Assembly: GCA_037447605.1 (NCBI GenBank)
Contig: CM074805.1
Coordinates: 3,858,335-3,922,334 of the forward strand
Length of the DNA: 64,000 nucleotides
Direction of reading: 5' to 3'
Source of the DNA: Zygnema circumcarinatum
Taxonomy: Eukaryota; Streptophyta; Zygnematophyceae; Zygnematales; Zygnemataceae
Both the position numbers and the translations under genes were made by a program. Below the pieces are notes generated by a model. The model saw only the letters and a program-made list of their open reading frames with translations, was not told where the DNA came from and made no database searches. How positions within the stretch are numbered: position 1 is the first letter of the stretch; the number at the start of each line of letters is the position of its first letter. Shown one piece after another: positions 49,101-62,170 of the stretch.

Positions 49101-52100
49101 GGTTGGACATGGGAGGGTTGCTAAAACTCTTGCAATACTCAAGGTGACATTCTCTAAACGATCATTTATTGAACAATTTCTTGATGCTAAGTATTGTATG
49201 CATTGGGTCTTGGCCGTGTGTTCTCCTCCGAGTGAGTTGAGATTTTTGCGTGGCTTGGCAGTGCCAGTGCTTTGTAAGTTCAGTTGAAATCTTCCATTTC
49301 CTGTGAACTGAAGCGATTACTAGTGTAGGTCGTAAGAGTAGCCATTTCGAAGAACAATGTGGAGGGAGGACGCTGAAAAGCGAAGACTGTTCTTGTTGGG
49401 CAGGGAAGGATCACTAGTGCTGCTACAACTGGAGGTAGATATGTGGCCGGTTCTGCGACTCTGAGAGGTAAGGCACTGATATCATGCATTTTTGCTCGCT
49501 GCAAGTTTAATGATTGTGTGTCGACAACTGTGTCGTAGTTTTTCTTAAAGCTGTAACTAGATGCATGGGTTCACGCAGCCTCTGTAAACACTGCTATCTG
49601 CTTTGTTTATCTTTCTATTACGGTCCTCGTTCATCCTTTTGCAGCCAAGGTCTTCTGCTCCATGCTAAGTGGAAGAATAGACTTTTTTCTTATCAGCTAC
49701 GCTAACCAAATTGGTTACCGCTTCTGAGTGCTTTGCTGCAGACCCAGGGGATGACAAGTCTTTGCGAGCTTTGAGTGAGAAGTTTGTCCAAATTTTCCTA
49801 GTCAATGAGGTAAGGCTGCCTTCTTATTCGGTTTGTACTTTCAGATATTTTCAGTTTGCATACTCCAATGACCGGAACTCGAGTTATTTCTGTAGACCAC
49901 TGACTAATGTATAGAAACCGGATTTTTCGGTTTGCAGAAAGTTTGCATTGGACAACATTGGCTCCTTTAAACCTGAAAGCGAAATAATAATCCTAATTTT
50001 GTAGATGGTGAGGTTTCAGATTCATGCTTGCGTACTTTTGACAATTGCAGAGTCGACCAATTGCATGGGAATTTGCACTGAAGAATGTGTTGGAGGTTGG
50101 AAATCACCAACACAATATGCACCGTGAGTGAAATTTCCATTCGACACCCTCGTTTAGCACAACACAAAAGCTAATGTTTTCTGTAAACCGGACAGGAAGC
50201 TGTCTTGATGAATAAGATATGATAGCTCCAAGTGCGATACTGACTGCTATGTACATGTTGCTATTGAATGACCGTAGGGAGAGGCCGACGCCTGTACGAT
50301 GTTGCAAACATTCTGACGTCGATCCATTTGTTGGAGAAACGGTCTCAATGCACGTGGTCCAACGCCACCGCCAAATCCTACTTCCGCTTTCGGGGCTCGA
50401 AGGGTGTGAAGGATCACCTCATAGCTGTTGCTTCTTGTGAGTGCCCACATCCTGTGCCTATCTCACCGCTCGAAGCTTCTGTAATGGCTGTAACATGAGG
50501 ATGCAGCCGTTGGACGAATGAACTCACTTTCTTAGACTTACGGGTTTCGTCAGTTTGAAACCATAGATTTGAGGTAATCTAAGGCAGGCTGATCCATAGT
50601 TAACACTACTGTGTCTCTGTGTGTTATGCCCCTACACATCACATTATTCGTCCTGGTTTCTTCCTCCTCGGAAATTTCATCATCATCCAATTGTATCTCC
50701 GTTCAGGTCGAGCATGCCGTTTCATACCCCCATGGAAGACCCTTCGAGCGAGGATTTCCAAAACATCCAAAGTGCTCTTCAATCTTAACCAACCCCTTTC
50801 CCCGGCGAAAAGGAGCAGAGAGGAGGAGAACAGCCCCTCCCCAAAAGGCGTGCAAGTCGCCAGAGTGAGGCTCAGTCCTCCGAAAGTTCCGCCCGGCACC
50901 TCGTCTTCTGTCACCTTTTCAGAACATCACATTGGCAGACTTACCACTACCTCGAGTTCAGGGAAAGAAGAGAGGGACCTTATGGACACAGCGAGTGCAG
51001 AGCTAGACTCAAGCAAAAGGACAACGTCTCGTAAAAGGCTGCCTTTACAGGCAGTGGACAATTTGCCAAGACCTTCAAAAGTGCAGAAAGTAAACACATT
51101 CAACAGGTCAGTAACAGGTGGAATTGCAGAGAAGCCAAGTGAAAAACAAGTCTCAAATTGTTCGAACAGCATCAGGCCGTTGCCCCATTTGGTGCAGGGC
51201 ACACCACAGTTTTCAACGGGAGAGTTTGCTGATCAGATTAGGCTTTACCGGTCAGATCGTGCTGAAAGATGGCCTATTGACTCTGTATTGACCGGAGAGC
51301 AGAACTTGACACCTGTCAAAGGGAATTTGAGCGAATGTACGCCTATGTCTGTGAGGCCGGGGAAGCCGATAAGTAGTCGCCAGGTAATGTTGGCTAAGGT
51401 AGAGGAACCTATGGACTGGGAAGCCGATAGTTTGAGGATGAAGGCAGCAGTAATTGATGAAAGCAGTGAGAAGGAAAGCGGAGGTAAAGTACAAATCGCC
51501 AGATTTGAGTCTCCAGTTACTCCCACCTACGCATCGACTGAGAAGGCATCGGGGATTTCGAGGTTTGGCATGTTTGAGGGCAGGTCCGAAGAGAGACCAA
51601 AGGAAGGAGAGTCTCGAAGGGAGCAACATCTGCGAAATTGTTTTCCAGAATGGCATTCTCCAGAGCGATCAGGAGGGAGGCATGGAAACTCTCCTACTGC
51701 TCAGGATGCAGCTGCGACTAGTAACTACGTGATGCATAGTCCTGCTACTCCTTCCTTGAGTGTCCTTCGTCCAGGATTTGCAACTGTACAGAACCACAAC
51801 AGCTCGCCTGAATCTATTACGCCGCAGTCAAGACCAAGTGGGGTCTATGTGCATAACAAAGTGCTCGTCGACCCATTGAGCTGTCTTCCTTATCTCTTCA
51901 CATCCGACCAGTTAGCACAAATCCAGGCCCAAAACCCATGTAAGTTTTACATCTCCACGGTTGGGCTGTTTTGCAGATGTATGTATGTAAATTGGAAACT
52001 GAGGCTTAACTCACATATGTTTTACTGAGTCCAAGATTTGGGGCCTCCTTTAACCTTTGGGATGCTTCCCAGTATAATGCTTAGTTATGGTGAGAAGATT

Positions 52101-52794
52101 TTGTATGATAGCCTTCTTGATTCTTAAAGCTGACAGTCCCCTTCATTGGTGGCCCTGCGCAGCATTTCTTTCTCGTTACGTGGAATGCTCGCGCCTGCTA
52201 TTGGAGCTCTGTCACAGTCAGGCTTGTCCGGAAAAGCAACAAAGTGCAGCTGCTGGAAATTCGCAGCTCTTTCATCCCACTCCCCAGTCTCCTCAAAGTG
52301 GGTTCTGCCTCGTAGAAGCTTTAACTCAGCCGAAGGAGAGTCTTCACGCACCTAGTACGACCATCGGTCGCCCTCAAAGCTCGCACTTGCAGGAAGAGGC
52401 GGTGCAGGGAGCTGGGGCATCCACGCAAGCTGCCATCGGGTTTGTGCCATATGTGCCACCCCATAGAGACACAACCTGTACAGTTCGAGAAGTGAAGGAC
52501 AAGGGCGTGATGTTATCCCCAAGGAAGCCTGACAAGGGAGATGGTGCCTGTCAGAGTCCTCTAGAGAATGCTTTTGACCTTGCTCTTGTTCATCGGATGG
52601 AAGCAACCACGGTGCCAGGAAGAGTTGGTTTCACTCCCTATCTTTCTCCGTGGAGAGATGCAACTTGCAGCGCTCGTAGAGTTGAAGACGTATGCAGTTT
52701 ATCTCTCCAAGGAGTGGCAGTGGTGCCTGCCAAACAAATGGATTCTGGCGGCGAGGGAGATATGGCAACCGCATATTTGTCTCCGCCATCGTAG
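46157..52794 (+). CDS. Atypical E2F (E2F7/8-DEL-like, two DNA-binding domains) with unusual N-terminal region
   Basis: Cell-cycle/endocycle repressor of the atypical E2F class, which binds DNA with two winged-helix domains and needs no DP partner. Candidate exons: 46157-46365, 46570-47234, 47603-47709, 47951-48292, 48468-48535, 48697-48764, 49007-49143, 49404-49467, 49742-49809, 50052-50123 (or -50151), 50278-50436, 50707-51939, 52163-52794; up to ~1283 residues. DBD1: CRKDHSLSTSCQRLFEAYAA, QLESLAASLGEDTSKRRVYD, IVNVLESIQVVRRRAKNEYV. DBD2: DKSLRALSEKFVQIFLVNE, IAWEFALKNVLEVE, GRRLYDVANILTSIHLLEK, AKSYFRFRGSKGVK. The DBD2 junction to 50278 is out of phase unless a weak donor at 50152 is used. 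The first four exons (46157-48292) encode an unrecognised domain (LRYNLRFNDGRQIRLYLFLV, HFRLLVAAYTDDQVLLGSAV) plus an acidic Ser-rich stretch. Phases allow one gene, but a separate upstream gene is possible. Confidence 0.75.
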
Positions 52795-54162
52795 TTGGAG
52801 AGACACTAGACACCTGTATTTCCAAAGGAGTTAGGGAGTTAACGTTGGATTAGCTTTGCTCATTTTGCTCACTGGTGGTTAGATTTAGGTCTGGGAGTTG
52901 GTAATTACACTCCTTGAGCTCCTTCAGCATGATCAGGAGCATATTCGGAAACCTGCGGCCCTCTTGTCAAGCTCCAGGAGTGACAAGAAACCAACTTCAG
53001 AGGTGTATCAGTTAGTTCTTGTAGAACATTAAATCTCAATTCTTTTTGTAAAAAAATCCGTCACTTTCCTTCTTGTTTAAATTCACGTTCCAATGCATGA
53101 TAAAGAGATCGTTTATTTGCTTGCTATGAAATTCGTCCAGTCAGGGTCACCTCGCCCACCAGCCTCAGCGTTGCGTGGGTTCATGGTAGCGACGCTTTGG
53201 AGTTTCGAGTTGCGACCTTGGGTCTTGGGAGACCCACTTGCAGAACGTGGCTCCGATATATTGCGGACATGTCGTTCAACGATCCATATCGATTATCGCC
53301 TCGTATCGAGTATACCGATTGTACTGGAACTCTCTGGAGCAGCCATCCTCCAAACGGAGGTTACGCCTGCCCTGCACTTCTGCTGCATTGCAAAAAGCGC
53401 CCAGCGACAGCACTTCAGGAGGGGGGAACAAGGGATTGGAGCTTCGCGAGAATCAGCAGAGCAGATATTCGTCACAAATGTAGTGCTCTTTCGTCTGCCC
53501 GCTGCCTGCGCTACAGAATGAGCTCGCAACTGCTAAATTCGCAATGCTGATAGTTGAGCCATAGACGACATGAACGAGTATTTAAGTTATAAGGCTGCAC
53601 ATCGATAATCTGAACTCCCTATCGTTTTTTTTCGTTTGCTACATCGTTTATTCACGTGAAAACGGCCTATCAGTCACGTTCTGGAGAAAATGCAAGCGTA
53701 CGTTGCTTGACAAAACACCAAATACGATAGGAAACCATAAGCGAAAAAAGTGCAGTGAAACGGCAGCGATTAAAAAACGTTTCAGATATTTTTAAAGTAC
53801 AGAAGCACACATCGGAGTCTGTAATGCCGTTTTTGGTCAAACAAATGTGAATGGCTTTGGAAATGCTACTGCTAGCCATGGCATGTTTAAGGTGGTGAAC
53901 TGTTAGTCCGTGCTGGTCAGAGCGATAGCGTAGCAAGTACTTGGAAACCAGAACATTCTCAACCTGCAATATTTGTCGTTAGAATTCGTTGAATCCGTCA
54001 CTTTACAATGCAATCCAATGACATGGTTCACAGAAGTTCAAAAAATCTCTATATGCTGATTCGTAGGGCATTGTCCGCCTCTTGAAGCAGCAGTTCAACA
54101 GAAATGTTTATGCTTGCATTTTCTTAAAAACTGTGCAAGTGTGTTTTTAACATTTGCAGAGA
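52795..54162. other. Intergenic, may hold a 5' exon of glucuronokinase
   Basis: A 142-codon open frame (53093-53521) lacks any recognisable motif and has several overlapping frames of similar length. I found no repeat. The glucuronokinase 5' UTR or first exon may lie here. Confidence 0.4.
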
Positions 54163-56330
54163 ATGGAGATTGTTAAGCGTGCTTATGCCCGTGTTGGACT
54201 TCTGGGAAATCCAAGCGACGGCTATTTCGGAAAGACTGTCTCATTTTCTCTACAGAACTTCTATGCCGAAGTGAATCTTAGTCCTTCTGATCGCATCTCA
54301 TTTGTACCCCATCCAGTCCATGATCCTTCAGAATTTGACTCCCTCGACAGTTTGGTAAGATGGGATTTCTTAGGCTCTAGTTTTATGGTATACAATGTTG
54401 CAAAGGGACAAACCTGCATTTCCCAAGCAAGGTTCCATTTCCCTAAAAGCCTTCACAAAGGCGCATTTCTATGCTAGAATGAAGAAGAGCATAAAGATAT
54501 CTTTCAGATGCTTGAGTTGGGCTTTCGGAATCACCTATTGATTGGAGTTTGTCAGTTTTCGAGGACAAGAAAATGTCTTTTTCTGCTAGCAAGTTCCCGA
54601 AGAATTGAGCAATTCAGGATTACAAACAAAAATTTATAATTGCTATGTACTTAGCTGAACGCATTGTGAAGAGGATCGATATTTGAGCAGTAGGCTGTCT
54701 TGGAGCTCAGACAAATCTAGGCTCATCGTATTTCCGTAATCTGATATTGTTTTTGTGCGATTTACTTGGCCTTACAGGCTTCTCGCACTAAAGCTGAGGG
54801 TTATTATGGGGGTATTCGTCTACTTATGGCTATCTGCAGTCGATTTTACACGTATTGCACAGAACATGAAATCCAACTTCCTGCTAAACAAAATTTCAGC
54901 CTTTCCTACGACACAAACATACCTCGTCAGGTACTTCACCTATACTGCTGAAGTAGCGCGCCAAAGGAAACTCGTGGTTTTATGGATTGCAAGAAATGTA
55001 TTAGATTCTACACCGTGCTTTTCCTTAGTTATCCTTTATCCTTTTGAACTGCGAAAGCAATAAAATGGAGCTCATTGTTGTTGATACTATGCCACATATG
55101 TTCATTTCGTACGTGGGCTGTCTTTATGCTTACTGCAGAGAAACCATTAGCCTTTTTTCCATGACTGCAGGCTGGGCTCTCAGGATCGAGTGCAATTGTC
55201 TGCGCAGCACTGAATTGCTTGCTGGAGTACTTTGGCGTGGGAGACTCCATTCCGATGGAGGAGCGGCCAGGCCTCATACTGAGTGCGGAGACTGAGCTCG
55301 GTATCACGGCTGGACTGCAAGATCGTGTAATTCAAGTGTACGGCGGCCTTGTCTTTATGGTTAGTTCTCAAACAGTTATGTTGTTTCACTTATATTCTGT
55401 AACATCTGGTCTCAGGAAATGTCGACCGCCTGTAGTTTGGTTGAACTGGAGCACCTTCCAGTACATCAAGTCATGGTCAGTATCTCGAACAGGTCGTGTA
55501 AAGATTGGTAGTTTTGCCATTAGATATGGTAACCATCTATCTGTTTTGACGTGTGTATTTGAAACCATTGTGCCTGAAGGACTTCGATCGGGTTACCATG
55601 GAGAAGTCCGGGAGAGGATCGTACGTGCCTTTGGACCCGAATCTGCTACCAAGGGAGTTGTATTTAGTGTATGCTGTCAACCCTAGTGACTCGGGAAAGG
55701 TGAGAAAGAAGCATTCCACAAATATACCATTCGAGTGCATGGGCTAACTTATGAGACTTACCTAGAAGGCCAGCATTTTTATCGGCGCCCCCGTTCGTTG
55801 CATCTCCTCAAGACGTATCCACTTTCTTTGGCAGGTCCACAGTACAGTCAGGAAACGATGGCTAGAAGGTGAGCCACATGTCCTTGCATCCATGGACGTA
55901 ATCGCGAGCTTGGCTGAGAAAGGAAAGGAGGCCTTAGAGAAGCGCGACTATGCAGCTCTGGCGGCACTCATGGACCGGAACTTCGATTTGCGAAGGTATG
56001 TGGCAGTGTACATCTGGTAAACGGTTGCAACTGATTACTAAAGCAAGGGTCGACAAGCCTTTGCCTCCTTTTTCGTGCGTGGCTTAATGACTGCCGTGGT
56101 CCGTCTGCAGAGAGATATTTGGAGATGCAGCGCTTGGAGAGGTCAATATTCGCATGGTGGAGGTCCCACGATCTGTTGGAGCGGCTGCAAAGTTTACAGG
56201 AAGTGGAGGAGCTGTTATCGCCTTCTGCCCTGAAGGGGAATCGCAGGTCACAGGACTCAAAAACGCTTGTAGGGAGGCAGGTTTTATTTGCATAAAGGCA
56301 TCTGTGGCGCCCCCAAACACAATGTCGTAA
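54163..56330 (+). CDS. GlcAK: Glucuronokinase (GHMP kinase)
   Basis: Phosphorylates D-glucuronic acid at C1, the step from myo-inositol-derived glucuronate towards UDP-glucuronic acid for cell-wall polymers; cytosolic. Six exons: 54163-54354, 54778-54930, 55171-55359, 55580-55699, 55835-55995 and 56111-56330, giving 344 residues from this ATG. The order matches Arabidopsis GlcAK1: AYARVGLLGNPSDGYFGKT, GYYGGIRLLMAICSRFY, FSLSYDTNIPRQ, the GHMP ATP-binding motif AGLSGSSAIVCAALN, ETELGITAGLQDRVIQVYGG, YLVYAVNPSDSGKVHSTVRK, MDRNFDLRREIFGDAALG and AAKFTGSGGAVIAFCPEG. The exon starts at an acceptor just before AGAATGGAG, so the N-terminus may be extended by an upstream exon; Arabidopsis GlcAK has about 20 more residues. 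Confidence 0.94.
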
Positions 56331-57204
56331 TGATTTGTTCATTCCTGGAGGTGTTGGAGGAGTCGAGGAGACTGTGTAGCTTGATGTCATATGATCTTTG
56401 TTTTTGTAAGCCTTGTAAATGTTATCTCTTTCCGATACAAAAGAATATGCCTTTTCTTTTGCGATATTCCCTGACGTTCTATGCTTCACCACAGTACAAT
56501 AGCCACGGATGGCCCTTTTTATGGCCCCATTGGAGAAATCAGGAAAGACTCGTGCTCTCTGCCCTTGCCACGAATTCGAAAGGCTAAGGAAATAAGCAGT
56601 CTCAGACAGATGATGAACTGGCACAGGCACGTGCCTGCGGCCTGAAATGAGTGACGTGGCCGGGAATGGGGAGGATGGATAGAGCTCCAAAACGAGGTGC
56701 TTCTGAGGGACTGTGAACTGGATGGTGTTCAGGTCTAAACAGGCTTCAAGTCAATGCTCCGTGCCCTCGAGCACTGCCTCTGTGCCTCGAGCAACATGCA
56801 CTTCCAAACTAGATTTTAAGCATTTGAAAGAATAAAAAATAGTGTGATGTAAGCATACACCTGTATATCATTTGCAAGCAAGAAACTTCGATATTTGGTT
56901 CATTTTGTGATTTTTTATTTTTTTTACAAAAAAAGATAAAAATGTGAAATTAGTCATGGCAACGACAGCATGAAACAGCCCTCCCGGAAATCCTCCCGCT
57001 CCGCATCCACGCAAGTGACACGTGGCACGAAGGCTTCCCCCACACGTGTATGGTCTTCGGTCGTAACCTCCGCCATGGCTACCTCTCTCTGCTGCTCGTC
57101 GGCGGCCCGTCCTTAAACGGCAACCTCACTGCTAGGGAAATGTACATTCTCTACTCGTAAGGGTTGACTTTCCTGGTCGAACCTTGAAGGGCTTGCAGGC
57201 AGCC
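56331..57204. other. Intergenic between glucuronokinase and BCKDH E1-beta
   Basis: Holds the glucuronokinase 3' UTR and the BCKDHB promoter, with a TGACACGTGGCAC element at 57017. No gene is supported; a minus-strand ORF at 55968-56690 is antisense to glucuronokinase exons. Confidence 0.5.
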
Positions 57205-60200
57205 ATGGCAGGAAGGGTGGCCATGCTTGGAACGCAGAGGCTGCAGAGGAGGGGGAGGCGGGTAGGAAAGCCGCTTCCTCCCCTGGTATGGGCGTTTCCT
57301 GGCAGGAGGGAAGTCAGCGGTGGTGCTGCCGCAGGGCTTTTGAAGGACGCAGAGAGGGGCCTCGCAGTGGTACACTTTCTACTCCATTAATTTGACCTTT
57401 TTTCACTTCGTCTTTTGGATGTTACTACAGCAGTCTGGAGGGAATGTATGGGAGTGGGAGGATTATATTCAGAGCTGAACAGAAACTCCTTTTTTTTTTT
57501 TGTAAATAGTGAGAAGTTTAATTTGAAAATTGTAGCCAACTATCAATTTACTCTGCTGAATGTCATCGTGTGTAGGGTTAGGGCTGTTTCGTTGTAGGTC
57601 GCTTTGCAATTCGGCTGGCTTCATGAATTGGAGAGAGAAAATTGGTTGACTTTGTGCATTGTCAGTTGAAAGAATTGACAACGCAAGTCTCCCGAAAATA
57701 ACTGTCGAGATTTGCTCCCACGCCTCTACCCTACTTAAAGGAATTTGCCCCTCCTTTGCCTTCGCTTGAAAAAAAAAAAAGCATCCATTCTAAGTCAGCA
57801 AGAGCCGTGAGTGAGAAAGCTAATGTAGTGTATGCCCGAATGTTATTGTTGTGACCTCAGTGAAGTTCAATCAAATTTCAGTCCATTGTGAGGCGCAGAA
57901 TTTACCTGTATACAGAGGAGCGAGTGAGAAAATAACTGTTTCTCACACATGATGTTAATCAATTGCTGAAAACAGACCAGTACAGGTGTTGGGGATGACC
58001 GTCAATATCGGCGTATGAACTTGTTTACGGCTGTGAACGATGCCTTGAGAATAGCTCTGGAGACAGACCCCAGGTAAGCCCAGGTCAAAGGATGACTCCT
58101 TAACCTTCTCAATGTTTAATCAATGACGGTTCTATGCAAACCATGTAAAGAAAGCAACAGCAACAACGTGACAACTTTCAGCAGGTTTACGTTTTGCTTA
58201 CGCCATTTAGCAATCTTCACTCCTTCCTACTTAACTAGCAATTCTCAGGCTGTGTCCCTTTCTTCAAAAAGTTTTGCAAGCTATTACGGTATTAGCGAAA
58301 TCGTCTTCTTGACTGCCAGAAATTAGCTGCAATGCTTATTCACGGTCTGCAGATGATTTGGGAGCGTGGCAGGGCCTTCGTATTCGGGGAAGATGTCAGT
58401 TTTGGAGGAGTATTTCGCTGCACCACCGGACTGGTGGACCGCTTTGGCCGCCATCGAGTGTTCAACACCCCTTTGAGTGAACAGGTATTGGCCCTCAACG
58501 GGAATACAGACATTCTACCTTCATATTGATATTGGTCCATATGTACCTTCATATTGATCTTTCCTTCTTTGAAATGCAGGGCATCGTTGGCTTCGGTATC
58601 GGCCTGGCTGCCCTGGTGAGCGGCAAAAAGTCCTCCTTCTTTTAAAGGAACATTTGCTGTCAGCTTTGAAGGTGGCGCAGTCATTCCTATTGGCCTCTGT
58701 TGATGCAAAAGCAAGAGCCGACATTCGGAGTGCTAAAGTATAAAAAAAAAAAGTAAAAAAAAAAAAAAAAGTAAAGTAAAGTAAACTTAAGTATGTCGTG
58801 GACGAGACTGCTGCATGGAAGGCAGAAGTTATCTCTGTTATCAGGTTGAGAACGTGGTGGCTTAAGCAATAGAAGCTGTGCAGGACTGCAGAGCTATCGC
58901 CGAAATTCAGTTTGCTGACTACATCTTCCCAGCGTTTGATCAGGTAAAGTGATTGTCTCTTTGCCTGACAGTGTCATTTGGCTCGTTGGCAATGCTGGCA
59001 ATATTAGACTTCTCGAATTTCAACAGCATCGTGCTCGTCGCTTCCTTCCTGTCAGTATCTTACATATGGGCTTCTTGAGCCTTGTGAATTTGCAGCTTGT
59101 AAATGAAGCTGCAAAGTATCGATATCGCAGTGGCAACATGTTCAACTGCGGAGGTAAACTATTATCCGAAACCGGACTCCACTTAAGAGCGGCACCTGTC
59201 CCTACTTTCACCTTAGCCTCTTTGCAGCGATAGTGCGCTCTCCCAAAAGGTGGAAAGTTTGAAGATTTGAATTCTCTGCTGCTTGCTGATGCAGGGCTCA
59301 CTGTCCGTACACCGTACGGAGCAGTAGGACATGGCGGGCACTACCATTCCCAATCTCCAGAAGCTTTTTTCTGTCACGTCCCGGGACTCAAGGTAGGCTT
59401 ACTCTCATTCGAGTGCGCTGATTTGGAATTTGGGGTTCATTCCTTTGGGCAATGGTGCCTGGAAAACAGCACAAAACTGAAACTGGTCGGTGCATGGAAC
59501 AGGTGATCGTGCCTCGCAGTCCTGCACAGGCGAAGGGGCTCCTTCTGGCAACTATTCGGGACCCAAACCCGGCCATCTTCTTAGAACCTAAGGTGAGTTT
59601 CTGGGTGGAGTGAAATACTTCTCAAACTGGCCTCTAAAGCTCACTGTAGTTTCTCCTCGTATGGGTGATCGCACATGCATTTGGAAGAGTATCAGTTTGG
59701 AATGTGGCTTTCACCTTTGTCTATGTTTTCATAGTTAAACTCGGAGTAACAAGACTTCAAGTAACGTCCCCTTTTTTTAACTGCTGACGCTTCTCTCCAT
59801 TGTATATGGGTCCCATGGCAGTGGCTATACAGGTTGGCTGTGGAAGATGTTCCATTGGAGGACTACGAGCTGCCACTGAGCCAAGCGGAGGTGAGATATG
59901 GAGCAGGAGCCCCCCTTAGTTTATAATTCAATTGATAACGGTGGGCCGCATCGACGTATTTGACCTGAACGGGGTTTGCCTCTTCAACATGTCAGTGTTA
60001 GTATTCATTTCATCGAATATGGCTGCAGGGGATGGTGGATGGTGCAGGTTATGAAGGCAGGGAAGGACATAACGTTAGTGGGATGGGGGGCTCAAATCGC
60101 GGTCATGGAGAGGGCGTGCCAAGCGGCGGAGCAGGTCAGCCTCCAATGGGGACTCGGGTGTTTCAGTTTCAGTTTCAGTTTCAGTTTCAGTTTCAGTCTC

Positions 60201-61341
60201 AGTCAGCTCTATGAACGAGTTTGAACGTGGCATGACTTCCCGCCTTAAAGGTCAAGATATTTTTTAGCTTTAGAAACGCATATTTGCATGTCTCTTTGTC
60301 TGTTCGTTTTTTTTCGAGTGCTTGTCGACTGCCTGCAGCAGCTGCCTGTTGAAGCTGTACGGACGTGGTGGCGCAGGAGGGCATATCGTGCGAGCTCATC
60401 GACCTGCGGACTCTCCTTCCGTGGGACATCGACACAGTGGAGAGGTCGGTGAAGAAGACAGGGAGACTGCTGGTGAGTGGGGGGTAGGCTCTCCCTCCAT
60501 CTCCTGCTGTCAGCAGGGAATTACGGCAGAATGATGAGTGTAAGCAGTCAAAGCAAGGGCGCATTAGAAGACAAGAGTTAGCTGGTTATTCATTTTTTTT
60601 TGGGAAGGAAGGAAGGAAGGAAGTAGAGCACTCAGTAATGTGTCCTCCTTTAATCAAAGCATTGAAGTTGAGCAGGTGAGTCATGAAGCACCGATTACCG
60701 GTGGATTTGGAGCGGAGGTGGCAGCCGCCATAACAGAGCGCTGCTTTCTAAGGGTGAGAAACTCTCGTACTCTCCCTCCCTTTCTTATCCGACGTCGTTC
60801 TTCCCTGGTTAATATTCCATGAAGTTTGTTGTAGCCCCTACATCCTTAACCCTAAATCCTAACCCAAACCTTAAACCTCAAACCCGAAATCTCAGACCCT
60901 GAAACCCTGAACTCAAGCCACTACACCCTGAACCCTAAACTCTGAACCCGAAACCCTAAACAATGCAGGACTGTCAGGGAGGCAGTGTGTATATTGCTAT
61001 TGCGATATCTTATCTTAATCTTCCCTCCCTGCCTTAAATATAATGTATGAAGTAGTGAGCCATCTCTCTCTCCCTTGTGCCTGCATGCAGTTGGAGGCGC
61101 CAGTCTCAAGGGTTTGCGGCCTGGACACGCCATTCCCGCTTGTGTTTGAGCCCTTCTATCTGCCCAACGAGGACAGGGTGAGTCAACTCAGGCAACTCAA
61201 TTTCTGACTCGTAAGTATGTATGGGCTAAGGATGGGCTTGGCGATAACAGGCTGTTGCTCCTTGAAGCTTTGATAAAGCGTTTCTTGTTGTCTCGCCCTT
61301 TGCAGCTACTTCGTGCCATCAAGTCGTCGGTTCACTATTGA
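57205..61341 (+). CDS. BCKDHB: Branched-chain 2-oxoacid dehydrogenase E1 beta subunit, mitochondrial
   Basis: Beta subunit of the thiamine-diphosphate E1 component that decarboxylates Leu/Ile/Val-derived 2-oxoacids in mitochondria. Fourteen small exons: 57205-57369, 57976-58073, 58373-58484, 58580-58615, 58884-58943, 59096-59153, 59295-59392, 59503-59592, 59822-59890, 60048-60134, 60377-60472, 60676-60753, 61091-61177, 61306-61341, giving 389 residues. The first ~55 residues are Arg/Gly-rich with few acids, a mitochondrial presequence. The mature part reads [178 protein letters not shown] and [19 protein letters not shown]. It matches BCKDHB rather than the pyruvate dehydrogenase beta subunit ([17 protein letters not shown]). 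The exon 1 donor is inferred from phase. Confidence 0.94.
60161..60202 (+). repeat. (TTTCAG)6-7 hexamer array in BCKDHB intron
   Basis: Six perfect TTTCAG units and one TCTCAG lie in the intron after exon 10. Each unit ends in a potential 3' splice site (YAG). Confidence 0.95.
60838..60962. repeat. Degenerate CCCTAAA/CCCTGAA telomere-like tract
   Basis: About fifteen diverged CCCTAAAC-like units over 125 bp (variants CCTTAAC, CCCTGAA, CCCGAAA) lie in intron 12 of BCKDHB. Confidence 0.85.
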
Positions 61342-62170
61342 AAGTGGCGGTCTGTTCTTTTTTTAGCGAAGATGTGTCTTTAGCGCGGGCCGGCTGGCAG
61401 GCTGCAGGGGTCAATTGTTGGCACGATGTACATATGTGTGAGCTGTGTGGAGGCAAGTAGAAGCAGGGCTAATTTAGTGTGTGAGTTGCCGGGGCAACTT
61501 GGCGAGTGTACATAGAGAGGGCTGTGGACAGCGGGAAACGCTCCCTCTTGGGCAGCGGCTTGGGCTCCGATCTTGTTGTAAAATTTGTTTTTTTAATGTG
61601 TTTGATGTTTTATTGCCATTGGGGTTGTGGAGGATGGCACGCATCTGCCTTATAAGGATGACTTTGTTGGACATTCACATGCCCAGAGGCTGAGGCGATG
61701 TAACATGCAATATGCAGGACAAGGGTCTATGGGCTCATGGCACCCTAAGAAGGCACTCCAATCATCATAGAACAAAAGTTGGTGTCATTGGAGGGCAAAC
61801 ACCGACTGCCCTCCAAAGACTCGAGTTGATGGCATCCGTGGAAGGACTGCCTTGAGTGCAACCATTTGTTGATCAACGCATCTCTTGCGGTGTGAATCTC
61901 AACGTTGAAAAAGTTGACCTCAAGACAACATGGCGAGTTCAAGATGTGAATTTCTAATGGAAACAGAAAAGCCCAACTTGTAGCTTCAAGAAGAGTCGTT
62001 TCATGGTTGCACCATGAAAAGTTGTGAGCACTTGGCTCCCAACAGTTGAACACTAAAGTACTTCCACCGCTCAAGCTTGATTGATATCATCAGGTTGGCG
62101 GGAGTGAGCCTTTTGACCAAAACCTGCTGTGGATGAACTGGCAGCTCAGCGAACCAGTTTCCCTGTCCAC
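61342..62170. other. Convergent 3' UTR region BCKDHB / BASS1
   Basis: Lies between the two stop codons. Minus-strand ORFs at 61745-62074 carry no family motif. No repeat was seen. Confidence 0.5.

Noticed and set aside
53093-53521. 142-codon ORF downstream of the E2F gene
   Set aside because: Three overlapping frames are similarly open, there is no motif, and there are no convincing splice partners for glucuronokinase.
55968-56690. 240-codon minus-strand ORF
   Set aside because: Antisense to glucuronokinase exons 5-6 and the 3' flank; Ser/Arg-rich with no family match.
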